From assembly GCA_017560425.1 (NCBI GenBank), contig JAFZEX010000029.1, positions 1 through 61,303 of the forward strand: a stretch of 61,303 nucleotides of DNA. Direction: 5' to 3'. Shown here piece after piece: positions 16,647-25,581 of the stretch. This stretch comes from Alistipes sp. Lineage in GTDB: Bacteria > Bacteroidota > Bacteroidia > Bacteroidales > Rikenellaceae. The notes beneath the pieces were generated by a model. The model ran no database searches and was not told where the DNA came from. It saw only the letters and a list, made by a program, of their open reading frames with translations. How positions within the stretch are numbered: the first letter of the stretch is position 1; each line of letters begins with the position of its first letter. Made by a program: the position numbers and the translations under genes.

Positions 16647-19367
16647 ATGCGTCGTAAGAATTTAACAACACTCATCGTAATGATGCTTGTGGCAGGAGCA
16701 TTCCTCTATGCCGCAAGCGGAATGATGTTTGTGCGATACTCATATAACCCCGAAGCGCAAACTACCGAGACCCAAGCACCAACACCGAGCAGCCTGCCAA
16801 ATAGCGCTCCTGACAAGCGAATGGTGGATATGACTGCCGATGATAGCTACCTTATCGAGAAGGGCGACTCGACGATATTTATCCTTGTGGGCAACTTCGC
16901 AGCGCACCACAATGGCGCTGTGATTGTGGCAGATAGTGCTGTGCGCTACTCCAATCAGAGCTTCGTATGCTTTGGCAACGTGCTCATCAATCAAAACTCG
17001 ACATACATCTATGGCGAGCGTGCCGAGTATAACCGCAACAGCAACACAGCGAGAGTATTCTCGAAGCTCGTAAAGGTTATCGACGACGATGCTGTGATGT
17101 ACACCTACCAATGTAAGTTCAACACAGCCAAGTCGTTGGGCGAGTTTGGCGGTGGCTGCTACGTGAAGAAGAAGGACAACATCCTGGAGGCAGAGAAGGG
17201 CTTCTACAACACCAAGACCCACGAGCTCAAGGCAATCAACCGTGTGCAGATGCGCAACAATGACTATGAGGTGCTTAGCGACTCGGTGATCTTCAACACC
17301 AAGACCGAGGATGCTCAGTACTTCACAAACACCCATATTTGGAACAAGAACGACGAGTATCTAAACACCCAGGCGGGAACATATACCAAGAAGAAGGATC
17401 TACACCATCTAACACGTAGATCGTATCTCCTTCAGCCCGAGCGTGAGATATGGAGCGACACAATAATGTACTACCGCAACGATGGTCACATCATCGCTCG
17501 TGGCAACATTCAGATGGACGACAGCACTCAGAAAATTCTCGGCTTTGCCGACTATGCCGAGTGGTGGGATAAGCCAGGCAACGCCCTCTTCACACGTCGC
17601 CCATCGATGATTAACTACGACCCCGACCTCACCGACTCTATCTACCTATCGGCAGATACGCTATGGCTTTACACCATTGCTGTGAAGCCCCCTAAGGTAG
17701 AGCGACCAGCGAGCGACGAGAAGCCAAACACAGATGCCAAACCTGACAACGCAAAGGGTGCTGGCAACGAGAGAACAAGTGGCGAGCAGAAGGTAGATGG
17801 CAAGAATAGCGCAGAGAGCGCTATGCGCAAGGAGGCAAACAAGAACAAAAACGAGGAGAAAAACAAGAACAAGGATAAGAGCGCTAAGCGTAATGAGCCA
17901 CCTTCACGTGGTGGTGCGACAGAGCACGAGCGCAAGGGTGAGAAGCGTGAAGAGAGGCCCGAGAACAGAGAGCAGAAGCTAGCGCCACGAGGTGGCGAGA
18001 GGCAGAGCAACATAGATAGCCTCAGCGTCCCACAAAGAGATAGCATTGTTATAGATACGCTACCCGCAGCCGACAGCAACGTGGTGGTAAGCGAGGTGGT
18101 AGACACGACAAAGTATACTGCCAAGCAGCTACGCCGACGTGCTAAGCAGCAGCGCAAGGCAGAGCGTGAGGCAGTGAAGGCCCGTGAGCGCATGGTGCGT
18201 GACTCCCTCGACTCGCTCGAGCAGATTAAACTCGACTCGGTGCAGCACATACGTGACTCGTTGCTCAAGATGAAGATAGACACCATCATCGCCGAGCGCA
18301 TCGAGCGTAGCTCACGTCTTGCCGACGAGGAGAAGGAGCGCATGGAGCGCCTAAGAATAAAGGCTGAGCTACGTCGTCGCCAGAAGATTGACAAGGCGAA
18401 GGCTCGTGCCAAAAGACGTGGCAAGACATATACGGGCGAGGACTACGATCCTAACGACACAGCGTTCATGAACATCGCAAAGCCTACACGTCCAACACGT
18501 GATGACTCGTCACGCAGGGGCAACAACCCCGACGAGGGTGGCTCGGAGGCGGGCGACTCGACACTACGTGACACACTGCCCGTGGAGGTGGCATTCCCCG
18601 AGGATAGCACCTACAAGATGATTAAGGCGTATCGCAACGTGAAGATGTTTAGGGCGCAATCGCAGATGTCGTGCGACTCGCTAACATCGCTAAACACCGA
18701 CTCGATTATACGCATGTATAAGAACCCTGTGATGTGGAACGAGAACAACCAAATTCTCTCGGACTCGGCAATGATACACACCGAGCGCCAGCGAATTAAG
18801 AGAGCATACTTCTACGGCTCGCCAATCATGGGTATCGAGATCGACACAGCCTACTACAACCAGGTTAAGGGTAAGGAGATTGTCACCTTCTTTGAGAATG
18901 GTCAGGTGTATCGCAACGACGTGAATGGCAATGCACGGACGATATACTATCTTCAGGAGGAGGATGCCGACGATATTACTGCATTGATGTATATCGAGAG
19001 CTCGTCGATAACCTTCTACCTTGACGATGGCACGATAGACAAGATTTCGTACAAGCAGAATCCCGAGTATGTGCTCTACCCCATGGATATGGTTCCCGAG
19101 AGCCAGGAGCGCAAGTTGCAGGGATTTGAGTGGTATGCCGAGAAGCGCCCTACACGCAGCTCGATATGCAACCGACGCATACAGCGAAGCAACCGTGAGC
19201 GTGCAGCAGCCATTCGCAAGCCTACATTCCCAATCATGGAGCGCATCGACTATGACCGTCGCCGATTGGTTGAAAACAAGTCGTGGAAGGACCGCAAGGA
19301 CAAGCTTAAGAGCGATGTTGTCGAGTGGCGCAACTCACGAGAGTCATACAAAAAACGTAAACGATAG
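16647..19367 (+). CDS. OstA/LptA-like envelope protein with long charged insertion
   Basis: A 906-residue protein with an N-terminal signal anchor (residues 8-25). Residues ~60-360 form OstA_2/LptA-type beta repeats (for example SDSVIFNTKTEDAQYF and ARGNIQMDDST) as in lipopolysaccharide-transport jellyroll proteins; another such segment is at ~670-830. Between them lies a Lys/Arg/Glu-rich low-complexity and coiled-coil stretch (about 370-640), unusual in LptA or LptD. No C-terminal LptD barrel is evident. A role in LPS or outer-membrane biogenesis is inferred from fold and from the SurA neighbour. Confidence 0.75.
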   Translation: MRRKNLTTLIVMMLVAGAFLYAASGMMFVRYSYNPEAQTTETQAPTPSSLPNSAPDKRMVDMTADDSYLIEKGDSTIFILVGNFAAHHNGAVIVADSAVRYSNQSFVCFGNVLINQNSTYIYGERAEYNRNSNTARVFSKLVKVIDDDAVMYTYQCKFNTAKSLGEFGGGCYVKKKDNILEAEKGFYNTKTHELKAINRVQMRNNDYEVLSDSVIFNTKTEDAQYFTNTHIWNKNDEYLNTQAGTYTKKKDLHHLTRRSYLLQPEREIWSDTIMYYRNDGHIIARGNIQMDDSTQKILGFADYAEWWDKPGNALFTRRPSMINYDPDLTDSIYLSADTLWLYTIAVKPPKVERPASDEKPNTDAKPDNAKGAGNERTSGEQKVDGKNSAESAMRKEANKNKNEEKNKNKDKSAKRNEPPSRGGATEHERKGEKREERPENREQKLAPRGGERQSNIDSLSVPQRDSIVIDTLPAADSNVVVSEVVDTTKYTAKQLRRRAKQQRKAEREAVKARERMVRDSLDSLEQIKLDSVQHIRDSLLKMKIDTIIAERIERSSRLADEEKERMERLRIKAELRRRQKIDKAKARAKRRGKTYTGEDYDPNDTAFMNIAKPTRPTRDDSSRRGNNPDEGGSEAGDSTLRDTLPVEVAFPEDSTYKMIKAYRNVKMFRAQSQMSCDSLTSLNTDSIIRMYKNPVMWNENNQILSDSAMIHTERQRIKRAYFYGSPIMGIEIDTAYYNQVKGKEIVTFFENGQVYRNDVNGNARTIYYLQEEDADDITALMYIESSSITFYLDDGTIDKISYKQNPEYVLYPMDMVPESQERKLQGFEWYAEKRPTRSSICNRRIQRSNRERAAAIRKPTFPIMERIDYDRRRLVENKSWKDRKDKLKSDVVEWRNSRESYKKRKR

Positions 19368-19369
19368 AT

Positions 19370-20665
19370 ATGAGCAAGCAGCAGATTATAGGAGTGTTCT
19401 TCGCAACACTACTCATGCTTCCCGCAACACTTAATGCCCAGGAGCCTACGCCATACGAGGGCTACCGCACACGACTTATCGCCTACCCTACGGCCACAGA
19501 TGCCCACAACCGAGGCATGGAGCGCCAGCGATATATGCAACCCATCACCGCATGGGAAGAGGGCGACGACGGCACGCTTAAGGGCAAGTTCACCTTCCCC
19601 TTCTCGTGGCTCGAGCGCCAGGTGTTCTTGCGTGTGGAGGGTGCTGAGCAGCCCTACGAGGTATACGTAAATGGCAAGCTGGCAGGTGGCTCAACAAATG
19701 GCTTTGCCGCCGCCGAGTACAACATCACGAAGATATCGCACGAGGATAACAATAACGTTGAGTTGCGCCTCTTGGGCAATGGCAAAACGGCAAAGATAGA
19801 GTGCTTCGAGCGCTCGGAGGAGAGCCCTCGAGTATATATCATCTCGCAGCCTCGTGTGCGTGTGCGTGATATAACATGGAGCACAGAGCTTGGTGGCATG
19901 GGCATCGTGAACAGCAACTTCGAGGTTGTAATGCGCAACGAGACCATGGGCGACAAGACCTCTACACTCTACTACGAGGTATATCTCAACGACACCATTC
20001 GCCTTGATGGTGGCAAGCGTGAGGTGTGGCTCGGCATGTACCAAACCGACACCATGCGCTTTGGCGTTGCAGTACCCGACTCAATGCTTTGGAGCAAGGG
20101 CAAGGGCAACCATGTACGCCTGATGCTTAAGAACCGCATCGAGGGTCGTGACGTAGAGTTTTACGAATTCCCTGTGGCTCTGCGTGAGCTTAAGTTCGAG
20201 AATAACATCTTCTACGTAAACAACACCGACGAGGAGGTTAAGTGGCATGACATGTCGCCAAACTCGACCGTAGAGGATGTTAGACGCATGGTGGAGAGTG
20301 GCAACCTATGCATTCGCTTTACTGCGGGCTGCGTAAGCGAGGAGGTACTGAACTACTGCGACGAGGTGGGCGCATATGTTGCAGTTACAGCACCTATCAA
20401 CTCGTCATCGTCAGGCTCGTCACGCAAGCGTGGTGGCAACCCCTCGAACGACCCCAAGTGGCGCAAGGAGTATGTAGACCGCACGATGCAGATGTACTAC
20501 ACGACACGTCGTCACCCATCGATTATCGCCTACTTCCTTGCCGACGATAGTGCCAATGGCATTGCCCTCTACGAGAGCTACCTTGCCCTAAAGTCGGTCG
20601 GTTGCGACCGCCCCGTCATCTACCTTGACGGCGGAAAGGAGTGGAACAGCGACTACCACAAATAA
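19370..20665 (+). CDS. GH2-like protein without an evident acid/base Glu
   Basis: A 431-residue secreted protein with signal peptide (cleavage after LNAQ, residue ~24). It follows the glycoside hydrolase family 2 plan: a jelly-roll sugar-binding domain (VFLRVEGAEQPYEVYVNGKLAG), an immunoglobulin-like domain, then a truncated barrel with RRHPSIIAYFLADDSANG where active GH2 enzymes have a 'GNE' stretch. The Asn-Glu pair is replaced and the barrel is short, so catalysis is doubtful. It starts 2 bp after the OstA-like gene, so it is the last gene of that operon. A carbohydrate-binding or envelope-scaffold role is possible. Confidence 0.65.
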   Translation: MSKQQIIGVFFATLLMLPATLNAQEPTPYEGYRTRLIAYPTATDAHNRGMERQRYMQPITAWEEGDDGTLKGKFTFPFSWLERQVFLRVEGAEQPYEVYVNGKLAGGSTNGFAAAEYNITKISHEDNNNVELRLLGNGKTAKIECFERSEESPRVYIISQPRVRVRDITWSTELGGMGIVNSNFEVVMRNETMGDKTSTLYYEVYLNDTIRLDGGKREVWLGMYQTDTMRFGVAVPDSMLWSKGKGNHVRLMLKNRIEGRDVEFYEFPVALRELKFENNIFYVNNTDEEVKWHDMSPNSTVEDVRRMVESGNLCIRFTAGCVSEEVLNYCDEVGAYVAVTAPINSSSSGSSRKRGGNPSNDPKWRKEYVDRTMQMYYTTRRHPSIIAYFLADDSANGIALYESYLALKSVGCDRPVIYLDGGKEWNSDYHK

Positions 20666-20667
20666 CA

Positions 20668-20695
20668 AATATGCCAACCATGCGGTTGGCATATT
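20668..20695. terminator. Bidirectional terminator
   Basis: AATATGCCAACC pairs with GGTTGGCATATT around a 4-base loop, followed by a T-rich run. It lies between two convergent operons. Confidence 0.85.
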
Positions 20696-20715
20696 TTATT
20701 TCTAAGCAAATCTAT

Positions 20716-21267
20716 TTAGGGAATCCAGAGGATCTCTTCAACTTTTAGCCTCTCGGTCAATACTCGTCCAAGGGTATACAAATAATCCGAAAGGCGGTTG
20801 AGATAACGGGTAGCGCCACTATCTACAGGATGCTCGACAGAAGCACGGAGCGCAGCACGCTCAGCACGACGACATACGGTGCGGCAGACATGGCACAACG
20901 AGCAGGCACGATGACCACCAGGGATAGTAAACTTAGTGATAGGCTTTAGCTCCGCCTGGAAGCCATCGATAAGCTCCTCAAGCTCGGTGATATGCTCCTC
21001 GGCGATTGGGGTAACCTTGCCCTCGCCACCCTCGCCCACAGCCAAGAGTGCTGCGACGGTCATAAGCCTACACTCGATGGTCTGCAACTGAGGCACAAGG
21101 TTCTCGGTGCGCTCATCATCAACAAGCTTATCGGCAAGCAAGGCGATGAATGCCGTGAGCTCATCGACAGAGCCATAAGCCTCGACTCGTAAGTCGTACT
21201 TAGCAACACGCTCGCCGCCAATAAGTGCAGTTGTGCCGCCATCACCCGTCTTAGTATATATCTTCAT
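20716..21267 (-). CDS. ATP:cob(I)alamin adenosyltransferase (PduO type)
   Basis: A 183-residue enzyme that makes adenosylcobalamin from cob(I)alamin and ATP. The PduO-type signature is clear: IYTKTGDGGTT at the N-terminus, AYGSVDELTAFI, and RRAERA with RYLNRLSDYLYTLGR at the C-terminus. Its ATG overlaps the stop of the upstream gene by 4 bp. It is the last gene of a three-gene leftward operon. Confidence 0.93.
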   Translation of the reverse strand: MKIYTKTGDGGTTALIGGERVAKYDLRVEAYGSVDELTAFIALLADKLVDDERTENLVPQLQTIECRLMTVAALLAVGEGGEGKVTPIAEEHITELEELIDGFQAELKPITKFTIPGGHRACSLCHVCRTVCRRAERAALRASVEHPVDSGATRYLNRLSDYLYTLGRVLTERLKVEEILWIP

Positions 21268-21776
21268 AGACGAAAACGTTGTTTTGGTAGGTGATTATTA
21301 AATATTAGTAGGTAGCCACGATTATCGACACTTGTCGATGGGTGCTCCTCGATGATTTGGCTACACACAGCCCAGCGCTCTGCATTGTTGTACGGGCGCA
21401 TGATACATAGCGTGATACCCTGCTCACGAGCATAATCAGCATACTCCATAAGCTGCTCAAAGGTTGTTGCCATGGTGGCAATAAGCATCTGACATGGTTG
21501 CAACGTATCAATGCTCCACGACGTATAATCGCAGTGTGCAACAAGGTTTTGGAGCTCCGTAGCACGGCGCTTAGGAACATCAAGACGAAGAAGTGCATCA
21601 CGCAAGTCGGTACGCTCGGTGTTTAGCTTTGAGGACATGAAGACATGGCGCACAATGGAGTAGACATAGGGCGAGTGCACGCCGTGACCACGGAAATAGC
21701 GGGCACGGCAGAGATAACCGCCTATATGCTTAATGCCATATAGTCGCTGTCTTAGTGTTCGTCCCGAGCGCTTCAT
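21264..21776 (-). CDS. Small conserved protein with GHGVHSP motif
   Basis: A 170-residue protein without signal peptide or membrane segment. The N-terminal GHGVHSPYVYSIV stretch resembles the start of a group of Bacteroidetes SAM-dependent methyltransferases, but this protein is too short for the full fold and no GxGxG SAM loop is visible. It is coupled on both sides: 3 bp after the flavoprotein gene and overlapping the adenosyltransferase gene by 4 bp. Function unknown. Confidence 0.55.
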   Translation of the reverse strand: MKRSGRTLRQRLYGIKHIGGYLCRARYFRGHGVHSPYVYSIVRHVFMSSKLNTERTDLRDALLRLDVPKRRATELQNLVAHCDYTSWSIDTLQPCQMLIATMATTFEQLMEYADYAREQGITLCIMRPYNNAERWAVCSQIIEEHPSTSVDNRGYLLIFNNHLPKQRFRL

Positions 21777-21779
21777 ACC

Positions 21780-23027
21780 CTACTTCTTGAGCTGTCCCGC
21801 AAGGCGACCTGTTGAGAAGGCTATCTGCATGTTGTAGCCACCGGTGTTAGCGTCGATATCCAAGACCTCGCCAGCGAAGTACAAGCCCTTGACCTTCATT
21901 GACTCCATGGTATATTTGTTTACCTCGTCGCAGCTAACGCCACCGGCTGTTACAATAGCATACTGGAATGGAGCGTAGTCGGTAATAGGGAATGCCATGC
22001 CCTTAAGAATCTTTACAAGGCGCTGCTTCTCGGTGTCGGTAAGCTTTCCTACATATGTCTTTGAGTGGAAATCAACCTCCTTAGCCAAGGGCACCACCAT
22101 CTGCTTAGGTACGAGCTTGCGCAGAAGCTCAGAGAAGAACTCCGAAGGCTGCATCTCGGCAATCTCACGGTTGATACGTGCGAGGAGGGTCTCCTCGTCG
22201 AGGGCTGGCTTAAGGTCTACAATAAGCTTCACACGCTTCTCGTCGATGATGGCATCAACAACATCACGGCTGAGGCGCAATGCCACAGCACCCTCGATGC
22301 CACGCTCCGAGAAGCCGAGCTCGCCAAACTCCTCCTGAACAAGTTCGTTATCGATATAGAGCTTAGCACCTACGTTCTTGAGGAGCAAGCCATTGAGATA
22401 CTCACGCTGTGGGTGCGACGTAACAAGTGGCGTTAGTGATGGGCGCACAGGCTCGATAGAGTGACCCACCGATGCAGCGAAGTCGTAGCCATCGCCCGTA
22501 GAGCCCGTAGATGGGTAGCTCACACCACCCGTAGCCACGATAACATACTCGCACTCCTCTCTACGCTCGAAGCCTCGAGCATTGCGATAGCGAACACCTG
22601 TTATCTTGCCCGCCATAGTCTCGATACCCGTAACCTGAGTCTTGTAGACGATTTTGACGCCCTTATCCTCGCAGAACTCGACAAGGGCATTGGCGATATC
22701 CCACGCCTTGCCACTCTTAGGGAATACACGCTCGCCACGCTCAGTCTCGAGCTTCACGCCCTGACGCTCGAAGAAGCGCACAGTAGAACGGTTGTTAAAC
22801 TCGCCAAATGCCACCGAGAAGAACTCCTGGTTGGTGCGTACCTTCTCCAAGAACTCCTCGACAGGACGTGCGTTGGTAAGGTTACAACGCCCCTTACCCG
22901 TAATTCGTATCTTGCGACCCGCCTTCTCCATCTTCTCCATAAGAAGAACAGACTTACCACTCATTGCAGCTGTTCCTGCTGCCATAAGTCCTGCGGCACC
23001 TGCGCCAATAACAATAACGTCGTACAT
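21780..23027 (-). CDS. HI0933/YhiN-family FAD-dependent oxidoreductase
   Basis: A 415-residue flavoprotein. A dinucleotide-binding motif VIVIGAGAAGLMAAG opens the protein, followed by the family stretch GRKIRITGKGRCNLTNA (residues ~38-54), an ATGGVSYPSTGSTGDGY segment and the C-terminal TAGGVSCDEVN...GLYFAGEVLD. Length fits the family. The substrate is not known. It is first in an operon with the small protein and the cobalamin adenosyltransferase. Confidence 0.9.
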   Translation of the reverse strand: MYDVIVIGAGAAGLMAAGTAAMSGKSVLLMEKMEKAGRKIRITGKGRCNLTNARPVEEFLEKVRTNQEFFSVAFGEFNNRSTVRFFERQGVKLETERGERVFPKSGKAWDIANALVEFCEDKGVKIVYKTQVTGIETMAGKITGVRYRNARGFERREECEYVIVATGGVSYPSTGSTGDGYDFAASVGHSIEPVRPSLTPLVTSHPQREYLNGLLLKNVGAKLYIDNELVQEEFGELGFSERGIEGAVALRLSRDVVDAIIDEKRVKLIVDLKPALDEETLLARINREIAEMQPSEFFSELLRKLVPKQMVVPLAKEVDFHSKTYVGKLTDTEKQRLVKILKGMAFPITDYAPFQYAIVTAGGVSCDEVNKYTMESMKVKGLYFAGEVLDIDANTGGYNMQIAFSTGRLAGQLKK

Positions 23028-23062
23028 ATATGTGTGCTTTACCTAAGATTTAGTTTAACGTA

Positions 23063-23070
23063 CAAATATA
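23063..23070 (-). promoter_or_regulatory. -7 promoter element of the flavoprotein operon
   Basis: Reverse-strand TATATTTG matches TAnnTTTG, 35 bp upstream of the ATG and directly beyond the terminator of the preceding leftward operon. Confidence 0.6.
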
Positions 23071-23071
23071 C

Positions 23072-23111
23072 AAATAAATGCCAAAACAAACAACTGCTTT
23101 GGCATTTATTT
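23072..23111 (-). terminator. Terminator of the lipoprotein/barrel operon
   Basis: A 14-bp perfect stem, AAATAAATGCCAAA with TTTGGCATTTATTT, around a 12-base loop, followed on the reverse strand by a T-rich sequence. Confidence 0.8.
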
Positions 23112-23132
23112 CATATTTAGCTATCAGCTACC

Positions 23133-23906
23133 CTACTCGTAGAGTGTCCAGTACTCGCCGTAACACTCGATATTCACACGTCGAGGGTCGAAGAATATCT
23201 CGGCCGAAATGTTATCTGTCGAGCCATAGATCTCGTCGATACACTCGATATCTACCTCGCCACCGATTAGTCCGTAATACTCGCTAATATGCAAGTCCTG
23301 CTTTATGTCGATAGTTAGATGAAGAGGGCTCTTTGCGCTCTCCTCGGGATCTACCACCTCAATGATACCTGCATACCACGCCTCAACGCCAGGGAACGGA
23401 GTGGTCGCCTCGTCCACAAGCTCGTAGTTAAACTCGAGGAATGCCTCGCCCGTCTGCGCCTCGTTGTAGTACTTCATCTCGGCAACGAGCTTGCCACAAG
23501 TACATGGACGAATAGTCAGCTCATAGTAGTTACCTCCCGAGCGCTTAACAACCCACTCGCCATCGCCAAAGGCTGAATTATTGGTCGTAACAGTCCACGC
23601 AACCTTAGTATTATAGTTTGTTAGCTTAGTTATCGAGTAGCCATAATCTTGTTCCGTAACGGTAGCGCCCAAGAAGTAGAGAGCAAGGTAGTTGTTGAAG
23701 GTCGCCTCGTCCTCAATTTTCACAAGTTCAGCGATATGGATAGCCTCCTCGACAGCATCGCTAACAATGTTGATATGAGTCTTTGAAGCGTGCCACAATG
23801 CCTTGGCAAACTGCTCGGTTGAGCGTGAGTCGGCATCGTCGATAACACACGACACACTCGATAGTGCCACCGACAAAACTATTGCGATATATAATAACTT
23901 TCTCAT
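23133..23906 (-). CDS. Lipoprotein of unknown function
   Basis: A 257-residue lipoprotein with lipobox LSSVSC near residue 20. The rest is predicted beta-rich, with a helical stretch around residues 30-70. No family is recognised. It is the last gene of a three-gene leftward operon with two outer-membrane barrel proteins, 12 bp downstream of the second. Confidence 0.6.
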   Translation of the reverse strand: MRKLLYIAIVLSVALSSVSCVIDDADSRSTEQFAKALWHASKTHINIVSDAVEEAIHIAELVKIEDEATFNNYLALYFLGATVTEQDYGYSITKLTNYNTKVAWTVTTNNSAFGDGEWVVKRSGGNYYELTIRPCTCGKLVAEMKYYNEAQTGEAFLEFNYELVDEATTPFPGVEAWYAGIIEVVDPEESAKSPLHLTIDIKQDLHISEYYGLIGGEVDIECIDEIYGSTDNISAEIFFDPRRVNIECYGEYWTLYE

Positions 23907-23918
23907 AGTCCAAAAACG

Positions 23919-24650
23919 TTAAAATCTACAACCTACACCTGTGCGCACTGTACCACTTGCACCAGCGCCCCACTCCAAGAAATAGTAGAACTTACGACCC
24001 GCCGTAAGGCCCACAAACGTAGCATCGTACATCGGGAATACCATGCCGTCGTTATAGTCAAAGATAGAGGTAACACCAACGCCCAACGACGAGTACATCA
24101 TCACATTACGGCGGTGCAACCAGTCGAAACGCATATTGAAGAGGAGCGATGCCGCAACCCTACTCTCACGATACAACAAGTCATCTGTTATCTTATGGCG
24201 AATGCCACGTGTTCTAAAGCCCACAGCACCCTTAGCGCCAAGCGACAGCCACTTCTTCACACGGCAGCCATAATCAAGCGTGAGGCTTGTAACAACATAC
24301 TCCTCGGTGCGATAGTAGCGATGACCGGCAAGCTGATCGCTGAGTGACTCATACTGCGTATAGTCGGGGCAGATGTCGATATCTACATACAAGAGGTCGA
24401 GCATAGCCATGAGCATGAGGCCAGGAAGACCACCACCAACCTGCAACGAATTGTTACACTCCAATGAAGGAACTTTTAGATCGTACTTCGCCGTGTTCTC
24501 CACCATCTGATTTTCGACATATGACGTGTAATTTTCAGCTGCATATGTCGATACGTTTTCCATCAACTCGTTGGTGGTAACAACCTCCTGTGCCGAGAGA
24601 GTAGCCACTGCCATCGGCACTACAACTAAGAATATTAGTAAACGTTTCAT
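23919..24650 (-). CDS. Outer-membrane beta-barrel-like protein
   Basis: A 243-residue secreted protein (signal peptide ending ATLSAQ). The second half alternates polar and aromatic residues in strand-length stretches and ends in Phe (VGCRF), as outer-membrane barrels do. ATG 24650 is used; an upstream in-frame GTG at 24659 is less likely. It is a paralogue-like neighbour of the next barrel gene in the same operon. Function unknown. Confidence 0.6.
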   Translation of the reverse strand: MKRLLIFLVVVPMAVATLSAQEVVTTNELMENVSTYAAENYTSYVENQMVENTAKYDLKVPSLECNNSLQVGGGLPGLMLMAMLDLLYVDIDICPDYTQYESLSDQLAGHRYYRTEEYVVTSLTLDYGCRVKKWLSLGAKGAVGFRTRGIRHKITDDLLYRESRVAASLLFNMRFDWLHRRNVMMYSSLGVGVTSIFDYNDGMVFPMYDATFVGLTAGRKFYYFLEWGAGASGTVRTGVGCRF

Positions 24651-24660
24651 AACCAACACA

Positions 24661-25374
24661 TTATTTATTCTTAAATCTATATCCCATACCTACGCTTATG
24701 ATACCACGCTGGCCAACGCCCACATCGACATAGCCAAAGAGGTTGCGACCGACGCTTATACCCAAGAACGTAAGATCGTGGGCAACGACCGCCTCATAAT
24801 AGTTTTGCTTAGGCTCCTCTGCACGGGCGAAGTTGATACCTAAGCCCACACCCGAATAGAGCTGCACAACACCCTTTCTTAGCCATGCGAAGCGCACAAG
24901 GGGCATAAGCGTGAAGCTGTCGTAGTTGTAGTAGCCAAGAATCTTATGAACGTGATACTCTTCGATGCGTGAGAAGCCACCTGTCCAAACAAACGCACCA
25001 CCTACATACAACCAATCCTTAATCCAATAGCCACCCTCGGCACTAAGCGAGAACCAACGGGGCACACGCACCTGATCGTCAGGGCCGAGCTGGTCGGCAT
25101 AGCAGCTTGGATCCCACCAATGGTTGTAGGGATAGCGTGATGGCGTGAGGGGATAGAGGGCAGTACCCAACCTTATCTCCGTAGTACCACCAACGAGGGG
25201 CTTACCCAACTGCCTTGCACGAATATCGCTATTGGCATGGGGCGTAAACTGCACCTTATAACTTCCGAGCGAGTCGCAGAAGCTAAACGATATTTGAGCC
25301 TCGGCACTCGAGGGCAACACCATAATAAATATAAGTGCTACACAGAGATTTCTAAACAATGTCTTAAGTGTCAT
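24661..25374 (-). CDS. Outer-membrane beta-barrel-like protein
   Basis: A 237-residue secreted protein with signal peptide (LPSSAEAQ). The barrel-like C-terminal half has Gly/aromatic strands such as FVWTGGFSRIEEYHVHKILGYY and ends in GMGYRFKNK. It is first gene of the three-gene operon and is driven by a -7 element at 25396. Confidence 0.6.
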   Translation of the reverse strand: MTLKTLFRNLCVALIFIMVLPSSAEAQISFSFCDSLGSYKVQFTPHANSDIRARQLGKPLVGGTTEIRLGTALYPLTPSRYPYNHWWDPSCYADQLGPDDQVRVPRWFSLSAEGGYWIKDWLYVGGAFVWTGGFSRIEEYHVHKILGYYNYDSFTLMPLVRFAWLRKGVVQLYSGVGLGINFARAEEPKQNYYEAVVAHDLTFLGISVGRNLFGYVDVGVGQRGIISVGMGYRFKNK

Positions 25375-25395
25375 AGTTTGTTCTGTTTCTTAATG

Positions 25396-25403
25396 CAAAG
25401 TTA
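25396..25403 (-). promoter_or_regulatory. -7 promoter element of the barrel/lipoprotein operon
   Basis: Reverse-strand TAACTTTG matches TAnnTTTG, 21 bp upstream of the ATG at 25374. Confidence 0.6.
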
Positions 25404-25581
25404 CAACACACAAGGCGTAAACTCCAAATTTTTGAGGCTCGAATTTTTCCGCAAGCCACCATCTAAATCACTGATAATCAGTGTATTAAAAATTACGATT
25501 TTGCCAATTTTTCAACCCATTGATTATCAGACAGTTAGATAATCGGCGATGTACATAGTTGATTTTCAACGGTTTAACCCA

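Noticed and set aside
16740-17336. 198-residue - strand frame
   Set aside because: Antisense to the OstA-like beta repeats; no promoter or motif.
17669-18424. 251-residue Ser/Leu/Arg-rich - strand frame
   Set aside because: Antisense shadow of the charged region of the OstA-like gene.
22461-23120. 219-residue + strand frame
   Set aside because: Antisense to the well-supported HI0933-type flavoprotein; sequence looks like a shadow of its codons.
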